From PVC group bacterium (lineage in GTDB: Bacteria; Verrucomicrobiota; Kiritimatiellia; SS1-B-03-39; PXDE01), in the NCBI GenBank assembly GCA_003566475.1, contig PXDE01000491.1, positions 1-12,113 of the forward strand: DNA of 12,113 nucleotides. Reading direction: 5' to 3'. The notes beneath the pieces are model-generated. The model worked only from the letters and a program-made list of their open reading frames with translations, did not search any database and was not told the DNA's origin. A program made the translations under genes and the position numbers. This document shows positions 1-8,079 of this stretch, piece after piece; within the stretch, counting starts at the first letter, position 1, and the number at the start of each line of letters is the position of its first letter.

Positions 1-347
1 AGGTTCACATGGCTTCCAGCCATCCTTGCCCGGCCCCCGTCTCCGGCGTGCCGCGCCGCAGTCAGGCGAAGGCGGGCGGAAGCCAAGGCGGTGTCGCCCG
101 GGGTGGAGAGACGATGCGGCTTGGTGAGCCGGAGGGATCGAAGTGAACGCCGGGCCTTGGCTGAGCCATGCCACCGCAGTCCAGGACCGGAGGCCCGCCG
201 GCCAGGCGCGCCCCCCCATGGACTGCGGCGGGAAGGGAGGTCTGCCGACCGCCACGCCGCCTTGGCTTCCGCCCGCCTTCGCCTGACTGCGGCGCGGCAC
301 GCCGGAGACGGGGGCCGGGCAAGGATGGCTGGAAGCCATGTGAACCT
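1..347. repeat. 91-bp perfect inverted repeat element, left edge cut by window
   Basis: Positions 1-91 are the exact reverse complement of 257-347, with a 165-bp spacer. The left arm starts at the first base of the window, so the repeat may extend further. The arms begin and end with the small hairpin ATGGCTTCCAGCCAT (9-23, mirrored at 325-339). The motif CGCAGTC occurs in both arms and again in the spacer as a second, inner inverted repeat. No convincing protein is encoded: the open frames here are arginine- and proline-rich by-products of GC content. It could be a MITE-like element, a REP-derived compound element or a recent inverted duplication; no transposase is visible. Confidence 0.75.
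174..228. repeat. Inner inverted repeat nested in the 91-bp repeat
   Basis: CCGCAGTCCA at 174-183 is the reverse complement of TGGACTGCGG at 219-228. The pair sits inside the spacer of the larger inverted repeat and shares the CGCAGTC core with its arms, giving a palindrome within a palindrome. Confidence 0.6.
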
Positions 348-417
348 TTCGTTCTTACGTGCTTGATGGGCATGGCATGCTTGGGTGTCTCAGAGCACGA
401 GTCAGGAGTGAGCAGCC

Positions 418-467
418 TTCAGGTTTCCGCCTTCAGGTTTCAGGTTTCAGCCTTCAGGTTTTCCGCC
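418..467. repeat. Degenerate heptanucleotide tandem repeat (TTCAGGT type)
   Basis: Six consecutive 7-nt units followed by one 8-nt unit: TTCAGGT occurs four times (418, 432, 439, 453), with the variants TTCCGCC (425), TTCAGCC (446) and TTTCCGCC (460-467). The register is a clean 7 nt up to the last unit. Two other intergenic gaps of this window carry 7-nt periodic tracts with different units. Confidence 0.75.
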
Positions 468-488
468 CACCGGTTTCCAACCGACGTG

Positions 489-526
489 GGCCGGGCGACC
501 CCGCGGGAGTGCGGGGCCGCCCGGCC
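489..526 (-). terminator. GC-rich hairpin, likely terminator of the coiled-coil protein gene
   Basis: Arms 489-504 and 511-526 form a 16-bp stem around a 6-nt loop with one mismatch. Read on the minus strand the mismatch is a G-U pair, so the stem closes fully in the transcript of the upstream gene. It begins 23 nt after that gene's stop codon. There is no T-tract, so intrinsic termination would be weak; it may instead be a stability hairpin. Confidence 0.45.
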
Positions 527-549
527 GGAACCAGGAACGGGGCCGGAGG

Positions 550-1131
550 TCAGTCCAGGGTTCCGTTCAGGACGAGCTGGGCCTCCTGGCGGAGGGTGAG
601 CACCGCGCGGAGTTCCTCGCGGGCCTTCTTGAGCTCCTCGGCCTGCTTGGCCCGGGCTTCACGCAGGGCGGTCAGCCGCTCGGCGATGGTCTCGGGGGTG
701 GCGCCGGCATCGGCAAGGAGCTGTCGCAGGGCGGTCGCCTCGTCCACACCCTGTTCGTCGCCTCCCCAGGGGGCTGCGTCCCCGCCCTCCGCCGTTCTCG
801 CGCGGGCCCGTCGGGCCATGGCCTGCATGGCCCCCTGCTGGCGGACCGCGTTGACCCGGTTGATCAGCGGCTCGATCACCGTCCATTCCTCGTCGGTGGC
901 CTGGAGCTGCTCGCGGATCTGCTGGTTCCGGCGGGCCTGCCACTGCTGGCGCATCTCCTCGAGGTTGGGTCCGCCCTCGCGGCCGGCCCAGGCCGGACGC
1001 TCCCGGCCTTCCCGCGCACCCTCGCCGCCGGGGCGCGTCCGCCGGCCCGGGGCGGCCTCCTGGCCGAACGCGGGCAGGGCCAATGCGGCCCCGAGGGCCA
1101 GCAAGCCAAACGTCTTCATCTTCTGCATCAT
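550..1131 (-). CDS. Secreted low-complexity coiled-coil protein
   Basis: 193 residues of unassigned function. Residues 1-23 form a clear Sec signal peptide: a short Met/Lys start, a Leu/Ala core and a likely cut after AFG before QEAAP. Residues 25-50 are Gly/Arg/Pro-rich and probably disordered. Residues 55-110 and 140-190 are charged, Gln/Arg/Glu/Ala-rich helices, the second likely a coiled coil ending near LTLRQEAQLVLNGTLD. The general plan resembles small periplasmic helical proteins of the CpxP/Spy type and a family of secreted proteins seen in planctomycetes and relatives, but no diagnostic LTxxQ pair is obvious. Two adjacent ATGs compete as start; GGAG lies 4 nt before the first and 7 nt before the second (1128), so the true start may be one codon shorter. 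It lies 127 bp downstream of the acyl-CoA synthetase on the same strand. Real gene: likely; function: unknown. Confidence 0.75.
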   Translation of the reverse strand: MMQKMKTFGLLALGAALALPAFGQEAAPGRRTRPGGEGAREGRERPAWAGREGGPNLEEMRQQWQARRNQQIREQLQATDEEWTVIEPLINRVNAVRQQGAMQAMARRARARTAEGGDAAPWGGDEQGVDEATALRQLLADAGATPETIAERLTALREARAKQAEELKKAREELRAVLTLRQEAQLVLNGTLD

Positions 1132-1201
1132 CGATCTCCATGGTGTGGGTGGGTGCCGCGGCCCGGCCGGCAGAGCCTCCGGACCGCTCAGGGGTTCTCC
1201 C

Positions 1202-1211
1202 TATGCGCATA
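1202..1211. promoter_or_regulatory. Perfect 10-bp palindrome upstream of the coiled-coil gene
   Basis: TATGCGCATA is fully self-complementary and sits about 70 bp upstream of the start at 1131, the sort of place where an operator could lie. No matching promoter boxes were convincing, so this is only a candidate. Confidence 0.2.
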
Positions 1212-1236
1212 CAACGGCCTCAGGTCGGATTTATTG

Positions 1237-1251
1237 CCGGGCCGCGCCCGG
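1237..1251 (-). terminator. Weak hairpin after the acyl-CoA synthetase
   Basis: CCGGGC (1237-1242) pairs with GCCCGG (1246-1251) across a 3-nt loop, 7 nt after the stop codon of the synthetase. On the minus strand it is followed by CAATAAATCC, AT-rich but without a T-run. It could be a weak terminator. Confidence 0.3.
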
Positions 1252-1258
1252 TGCGGGG

Positions 1259-2815
1259 TCAGGCGATCCCCCGCTCGACCTCGCCCTGCTTGCGCAGTTC
1301 GCGCTTCACGATCTTCCCGGCCGCGTTCTTGGGCAGGTCGGGGATGATGCGGACCTTGCGGGGAACCTCGTGGCGGCCCAGGTGGTCGAGACAGAAGGAG
1401 CGGATGGCCGCGCTGTCCGCCTCCTGGCCTTCCCGCAGCGAGATGAAGGCCACCGGGATCTCGCCGTGGGTGGGGTGCGGCTCGCCCACCACCGCCGCCT
1501 CCCGCACCGCCGGATGCTGGTAGAGCACCTCCTCCACCATGCGGGGGTACACGTTCATGCCGTTGACGATGATCATGTCCTTGATCCGGTCCACGATGGA
1601 GAAGTACCCGTCCTCGTCCACCGTCCCCAGGTCGCCGGTGCGGAACCACTCGCCGAAGAACGAGGCGGCGGTCTCCTCGGGCTGGTTCCAATAGCCCGCC
1701 ATCACGTTCGGGCCCCGCACGCAGATCTCCCCGATCTCGCCGACCGGCGGCTCCCGGCCCTCGCCGTCCAGAATCCGCATCTCCACCCCGGGCACGGCCA
1801 GGCCCACCGTGCCCGGCCTGCGCTCGCCCCCGATGGGGTTCACGCAGGTCACCGGCGAGCATTCGGTGGGGCCGTCGCCCTCGTAGATCCTCACCCCGAA
1901 TTTCGCCTCGAACTGGCGCATGATCTCCACCGGCATGGCCGCCCCGCCGGACACCGCGTAGCGCAGCCCCCGGATGCCCTCGGCCGCCTCGCCCTCCAGG
2001 CGCAGCATCACCGCGTACATGCTGGGCACGCCGAGGAAGATGGTGGCCTGGTGCTTCCGGATGGCCCGGGCCACCCCCTCGGGGTCGAACTTGGGCACGG
2101 GCACGAAGCTCATCCCATGGAGCAGGGGATAGAGCATGCCCGCCGTGGCCGCGAAGGCGTGGAACATGGGGAGCACGGTGAGGAACCGGTCCTCGCCGGG
2201 CTGGCCCCCCAGCGCCTCGGCCACGCTGAAGGTGTTGGCCACCAGGTTGCGGTGGGTGAGCATGGCCCCCTTGGGGCGGCCGGTGGTGCCCGAGGTGTAG
2301 ATGAGCGCGGCCAGATCCTCCTCCGGATCGAGCGCGGGGGCGGGCGGCTCGCCCCCGGTGGCCAGGACATCCGCCCACCGGACGTCGTCCGGCCGGGCGG
2401 GGCTGTCGCCGATGCAGGCCACATGGTCCAGCCCCGGCACCTCGCCCCGGAACGCCTCCACCGCCGGACCGAAGCCCTCGAAATAGACCAGCCCCCGGGC
2501 CCCGGCGTCGGCCAGGATGTAGGCGACCTCTTTGGGATTGAGGAGCAGGTTCACCGGAACCACCGTGCCTCCGGCCTTCTGGATGCCCAGATAGGCGGCG
2601 GCGAAGGCCTCGGAGTTGATGCAATAGAGCCCGACCTTGTCGCCCCGGCCCAGGCCGCGGGAGGCCACCCAGGCGGCCACGCGGTCGGACTGGGCATGGA
2701 GCTGGCGGTAGGTGGTGGCGCCCCGGTCCGACACGATGGCGGGAAGGTCCGGATGGGCGGCCGCCTGGTCGGCGAACCTCTGGGGGATGGTCAGTCCTTT
2801 CCACGGCTGCGGCAT
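1259..2815 (-). CDS. AMP-forming acyl-CoA synthetase (long-chain fatty acid-CoA ligase-like)
   Basis: 518 residues, a normal length for the ANL (acyl-adenylate-forming) superfamily. It would activate a carboxylic acid with ATP to an acyl-AMP and pass it to CoA; a fatty acid is the likely substrate but this cannot be read from sequence. The large N-terminal domain carries the phosphate-binding loop YTSGTTGRPKG (173-183) and the adenine/acyl motif GDGPTECSPV (313-322). The hinge TGD (393-395) and DRIKD (409-413) lead into the small C-terminal domain, which ends with NAAGKIVKREL (497-507), where K501 is the catalytic lysine of the adenylation step. All core motifs are intact. Position 314 is Asp where most relatives have Tyr (GYGxTE). 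No signal peptide or membrane segment is seen, so it is cytosolic. The start is fixed by GAGGAG at 2824-2829, 8 nt upstream. Broad family certain, substrate unknown. Confidence 0.93.
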   Translation of the reverse strand: MPQPWKGLTIPQRFADQAAAHPDLPAIVSDRGATTYRQLHAQSDRVAAWVASRGLGRGDKVGLYCINSEAFAAAYLGIQKAGGTVVPVNLLLNPKEVAYILADAGARGLVYFEGFGPAVEAFRGEVPGLDHVACIGDSPARPDDVRWADVLATGGEPPAPALDPEEDLAALIYTSGTTGRPKGAMLTHRNLVANTFSVAEALGGQPGEDRFLTVLPMFHAFAATAGMLYPLLHGMSFVPVPKFDPEGVARAIRKHQATIFLGVPSMYAVMLRLEGEAAEGIRGLRYAVSGGAAMPVEIMRQFEAKFGVRIYEGDGPTECSPVTCVNPIGGERRPGTVGLAVPGVEMRILDGEGREPPVGEIGEICVRGPNVMAGYWNQPEETAASFFGEWFRTGDLGTVDEDGYFSIVDRIKDMIIVNGMNVYPRMVEEVLYQHPAVREAAVVGEPHPTHGEIPVAFISLREGQEADSAAIRSFCLDHLGRHEVPRKVRIIPDLPKNAAGKIVKRELRKQGEVERGIA

Positions 2816-2941
2816 CGTCGCGTCTCCTCGGCTGGGGTGGATGCGGCGGGCGGGGAATGTGCCCGGTTCGGGAACCCTACCAAGGAACCCGCCGCGGCGG
2901 CCAGCGGGTTCGCGGGCGAGGGCGTGGGGGAAGGGGGCAGT

Positions 2942-2983
2942 GTTCAGGGTTCAGGAGAGTGGTCAGGGGTCGGTGGTCAGTGA
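2942..2983. repeat. Degenerate heptanucleotide tandem repeat (GTTCAGG type)
   Basis: Six consecutive 7-nt units: GTTCAGG, GTTCAGG, AGAGTGG, TCAGGGG, TCGGTGG and TCAGTGA. The unit sequence drifts but the 7-nt register is kept. It shares the TCAGG core with the tract at 418-467. Confidence 0.6.
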
Positions 2984-3020
2984 CGGCCGCTGGTCCGATG
3001 GGCCAGCCGGATGAGGGCAA

Positions 3021-3105
3021 TGAGACACCACGGTAGTACCCAACGCCCTGTAGCGGCCGCTCGACCGAGTCTGCGAGGGAGAGCGGCTTCCGTGAGGGTG
3101 TCTCA
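3021..3105. repeat. 85-bp segment bounded by TGAGACACC inverted repeats
   Basis: TGAGACACC at 3021-3029 is the reverse complement of GGTGTCTCA at 3097-3105. The right copy belongs to a 15-nt motif, GGGTGTCTCAGAGCA (3096-3110), that is repeated exactly at 383-397, upstream of the other heptamer tract. It may mark the edges of a small dispersed repeat. Confidence 0.4.
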
Positions 3106-3120
3106 GAGCAGTTAGGGCCG

Positions 3121-3146
3121 CTGAACCCCGCCGCAGCGGGGTTCAG
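3121..3146. repeat. Perfect 11-bp stem hairpin
   Basis: CTGAACCCCGC (3121-3131) pairs perfectly with GCGGGGTTCAG (3136-3146) around the 4-nt loop CGCA. No T-tract follows on either strand and no gene ends next to it, so it is more likely part of the repeat cluster than a terminator. Confidence 0.55.
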
Positions 3147-3179
3147 GCGGATGGAGGGTGAGACTGCACGCCGGAGGAA

Positions 3180-3243
3180 ACGGCTGGAAGCCGTTGCTAC
3201 GGGTGGCGCGTGCCCAGGCACCGTAGCTACGGCTTCCAGCCGT
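3180..3243. repeat. REP-like inverted pair with GGCTTCCAGCC cores
   Basis: Arms 3180-3202 and 3221-3243 are 23 nt each and complementary except for one base, with an 18-nt spacer. Each arm also contains its own hairpin with a GGA or TCC loop: AACGGCTGGAAGCCGTT (left, 3179-3195) and ACGGCTTCCAGCCGT (right, 3229-3243). The same GGCTTCCAGCC core forms the tip of the 91-bp inverted repeat at 9-23 and 325-339, but with AT rather than AC flanks, still paired. This arrangement resembles REP/REPIN elements; no RAYT transposase is in the window. Confidence 0.6.
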
Positions 3244-3496
3244 GGCCCCAGCGTGTCGAGCGGGCAAATCGTGATTCTCACCTTATCTTGATCGAGCGCA
3301 TGCCTCGGAGAAGGGCTGACCGGGAGGGCGAGTCCCGCCACGGGCGCATTCGCGTCAACCTAAGGCGTAACAAGTTATCCAGAAGCATGTTATGGGCTGG
3401 AATCCATGGTGGGGCTGAGTTCGTCCACTTCTGACATCCTCGGGTGCTGGGTCACGCCGCCTTGCTACCGACATCTCGGGACGCCCACCCCGTTTT

Positions 3497-3532
3497 GGAC
3501 ACGTAAACTGACGATCGTACGCTTACGTGTCC
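3497..3532. repeat. 36-nt palindrome, copy 1
   Basis: Stem arms GGACACGTAAAC and GCTTACGTGTCC pair at 11 of 12 positions (a G-U pair on the minus strand). The intervening bases are themselves centred on the palindrome ACGATCGT, so nearly the whole 36 nt is self-complementary. Copy 2 lies 134 nt to the right in the same orientation. Confidence 0.7.
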
Positions 3533-3630
3533 GTCATGCGCCACCCCGAACCATGTGGGGCATGTGTCATATTATGCTGATATACAATGGTCTACATTCA
3601 TTCCTGTCGCCGGATAGGGATTCGGAAGAT

Positions 3631-3666
3631 GGACACGTAAACTGACGATCGTATGTTTACGTGTCC
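3631..3666. repeat. 36-nt palindrome, copy 2
   Basis: GGACACGTAAAC pairs perfectly with GTTTACGTGTCC, and the flanking T (3630) and A (3667) extend the stem to 13 bp. The centre again contains ACGATCGT. It differs from copy 1 at two positions, and one of the changes restores a full stem. On the minus strand it directly follows a TAA (3670-3672) that ends a roughly 70-codon open frame of unknown meaning. Confidence 0.7.
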
Positions 3667-3953
3667 AGCTTACTCCTTCGCTGGCAGCACGGAATCCGGC
3701 CTGGGGCGTTCGTATCGGCCTTGCCAGCCGCAAAAAACCTCCATGGACCTGGTTCTTTCGGTTCCTGCGCTGGCCACACACGGTCTGCGCGGGTTCGCCG
3801 AAGTAGGACGAAGAAGAACCTTCGGTAAATGTCTGGACAGGAATTGATTGCGTCTTAGGTTGACGCGAATGCGCCCTGCGGGAACAGCGAGGTACTGGCA
3901 TGCATCGCGCCATCCGTCTCACCCCTTATCCGGCTGACCACAGACCAGCGTGC

Positions 3954-4382
3954 CTAGTCCAGTCCCGGCAGCCCGAACCCCTCGCGGCGCGCCGCGTCGG
4001 CCAGGCGGGTGTCCAGGCACATCATCTCCAGCCCGGAGGGCCGGTGGTCGGCGGCGAGAAGGGCGGCGGCGAGCTGGAGGGCGTCGGCCGCCCGCAGGGC
4101 GTGCACCCGGAGCATCCGTTCGGCGGCCTGTCGGCAGGCCTGGCCGGGGAGGACCTCGGTCCAGGCCTCCCGAAGCGCGGTCAGCCGGCGTTCGGCGGCC
4201 CGTGTCTCCGCCTCGCCCAGCCGCCCCTCCCGCTCCAGCCGCATGATGGCCGAAACGCACTCCACGGGGGTGCCCCACCAGGTGACCACGTCCGGATCCT
4301 GCCCTAGCGCGTCGCGCATGGCGTCGGACCGGTCCTGACGGACCAGCAGGGGCACCACGGCGGAGGCGTCCCAGTACCTCAT
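3954..4382 (-). CDS. vapC: PIN-domain toxin, VapC type (putative RNase)
   Basis: 142 residues, the usual size of a VapC toxin: a Mg-dependent endoribonuclease that cleaves tRNA or other RNA when not bound by its antitoxin. The PIN acidic residues are all present: D5 in YWDASAVV, E41 in TPVECVSAI, D100 in RAADALQLAAA and D124 in CLDTRLADAA. The C-terminal ALRAADALQLAAAL plus LDTRL pattern is typical of the family, so the toxin looks intact. It overlaps the upstream antitoxin gene by 4 nt (ATGA), indicating translational coupling. RNA target cannot be predicted. Family assignment is strong; naming it vapC is by family rather than by a close match. Confidence 0.9.
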   Translation of the reverse strand: MRYWDASAVVPLLVRQDRSDAMRDALGQDPDVVTWWGTPVECVSAIMRLEREGRLGEAETRAAERRLTALREAWTEVLPGQACRQAAERMLRVHALRAADALQLAAALLAADHRPSGLEMMCLDTRLADAARREGFGLPGLD

Positions 4383-4678
4383 CGGCTGCCTTCCCGGTCG
4401 GCCAGAAGCGCGGCCAGGATGTCGCCGCCCTTCCGCGGCCGGGGCAGGGCCAGGCGGTCCAGCGCCTTCAGGTCCGGCTTCCGTCGGGGGGGGCTGGCCA
4501 GGCCCCGGCGGACCAGATCCAGGCTCCGGGAGTCGGTCGGCCCCGGTCCTGTCCCTAGCGGTTCCAGCCGGGCCACCGGTTGCTTCCGATCCAGAATCAG
4601 GATGCTCTCCCCTTCCCGGACCCGGTCGATGAGTTCGCTGAGGTGGTTTCGGGTATAAGAAATGTTAGCCTTCTTCAT
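4379..4678 (-). CDS. Phd/YefM-type antitoxin partner of VapC
   Basis: 99 residues. Residues 1-45 match the DNA-binding Phd/YefM fold: a short strand (KANISYTRNHLSELIDRV), a helix and the EGESILILDRKQPVARLEPL segment. Residues 46-99 are Pro/Arg-rich followed by a helix (KGGDILAALLADREG), as expected for the tail that wraps and inhibits the toxin. It precedes the toxin with a 4-nt overlap, the standard order, and would repress its own promoter. It starts 46 bp after the carB stop on the same strand. No Shine-Dalgarno sequence precedes the ATG, unlike the other genes here, so translation may depend on a leaderless transcript or coupling to carB. Confidence 0.88.
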   Translation of the reverse strand: MKKANISYTRNHLSELIDRVREGESILILDRKQPVARLEPLGTGPGPTDSRSLDLVRRGLASPPRRKPDLKALDRLALPRPRKGGDILAALLADREGSR

Positions 4679-4692
4679 AGCGCCAACATAGC
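4676..4692 (-). promoter_or_regulatory. Direct repeat GCTATG at the antitoxin start, candidate operator
   Basis: On the minus strand GCTATG occurs twice, 11 nt apart start to start (one helical turn); the second ATG is the antitoxin start codon. Phd-type antitoxins bind repeated sites over their own promoter, so this may be the autoregulatory site. No clear -35/-10 pair was found in the 46-bp gap. Confidence 0.25.
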
Positions 4693-4724
4693 CATATCAG
4701 CAGGATCCAATCAAGCGTGCGGAC

Positions 4725-7925
<3,201 letters not shown>

Positions 7926-7932
7926 GAAATGA

Positions 7933-7937
7933 CTCCT
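7933..7937 (-). promoter_or_regulatory. Ribosome binding site deciding the carB start
   Basis: AGGAG on the minus strand with a 7-nt spacer to the ATG at 7925. It argues against the longer frame starting at 8000, whose extra residues look unrelated to the family. Confidence 0.8.
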
Positions 7938-8053
7938 GGGTTGGGAGCAGAGCCTGCGGCACTCCGGAGGGGAGGACAAGCGAAACCGGATCGGGGGCAT
8001 CGGAAATGGGGCCGGCCCTGCCGTCGCCCGGCGGAATGGCCTGGCTCGCCAAC

Positions 8054-8075
8054 GACCCGAAGGACGCCTCGGGTC
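8054..8075 (-). terminator. Hairpin after the upstream secreted beta-repeat gene
   Basis: GACCCGA (8054-8060) pairs with TCGGGTC (8069-8075) around an 8-nt loop, starting 4 nt after the stop codon at 8080 on the minus strand. There is no T-run. It is a candidate weak terminator between this gene and carB. Confidence 0.35.
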
Positions 8076-8079
8076 TCCG

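Larger units (their letters stand above)
348..549. other. Non-coding stretch with heptamer tract and hairpin
   Basis: Together with 1-347 this makes about 550 bp without a credible gene. It holds a GGGTGTCTCAGAGCA motif at 383-397 that recurs exactly at 3096-3110, the heptameric tract at 418-467 and the hairpin at 489-526. Open frames crossing it are antisense or shifted artefacts of high GC. Confidence 0.6.
3334..3884. mobile_element. ~550-bp non-autonomous element with terminal inverted repeats
   Basis: The 22-nt stretch at 3343-3364 is the exact reverse complement of 3854-3875 (core CGCATTCGCGTCAACC). Outward the similarity continues with TCCCGC and a 2-nt gap. Inward it continues for about 17 nt, mostly with transition differences, so the repeat is older than its perfect core suggests or is conserved there. 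The interior is more AT-rich than neighbouring genes and contains two copies of a 36-nt palindrome. No transposase is encoded, so it would be a MITE or a decayed insertion sequence. I could not identify a target-site duplication. The outer limits are approximate. Confidence 0.5.
2816..3953. other. Repeat-rich intergenic region without a credible gene
   Basis: This 1.1-kb gap holds several structured repeats listed separately: a heptamer tract, GGTGTCTCA-bounded segment, a perfect hairpin, a REP-like inverted pair and a ~550-bp element with terminal inverted repeats. The part from about 3360 to 3850 is visibly richer in A and T than the flanking genes, suggesting a different origin. Its open frames (for example 3572-3922 minus) have no recognisable domain and no ribosome binding site that I could support. 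Confidence 0.6.

Noticed and set aside
359..2983. 874-codon open frame on the plus strand
   Set aside because: It runs antisense through the acyl-CoA synthetase and coiled-coil genes, with His/Gly/Arg/Pro-rich composition and no domain. It is a high-GC shadow frame.
3343..3400. Integron attC-like recombination site (AACAAG near the left terminal repeat)
   Set aside because: The paired RYYYAAC/GTTRRRY boxes could not be placed at a proper distance, and no integrase or cassette array is present.
3497..3666. Possible CRISPR repeats
   Set aside because: Only two copies with a 98-nt gap, strongly palindromic over their full length, and no cas genes nearby.
3572..3922. 116-codon open frame on the minus strand
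   Set aside because: No recognisable domain and no supportable ribosome binding site; it crosses the palindrome and a terminal repeat of the mobile-like element.
7926..8000. 25-residue N-terminal extension of carB
   Set aside because: The Shine-Dalgarno sequence sits inside this stretch just before the ATG at 7925, and the extension does not look like the family N-terminus.
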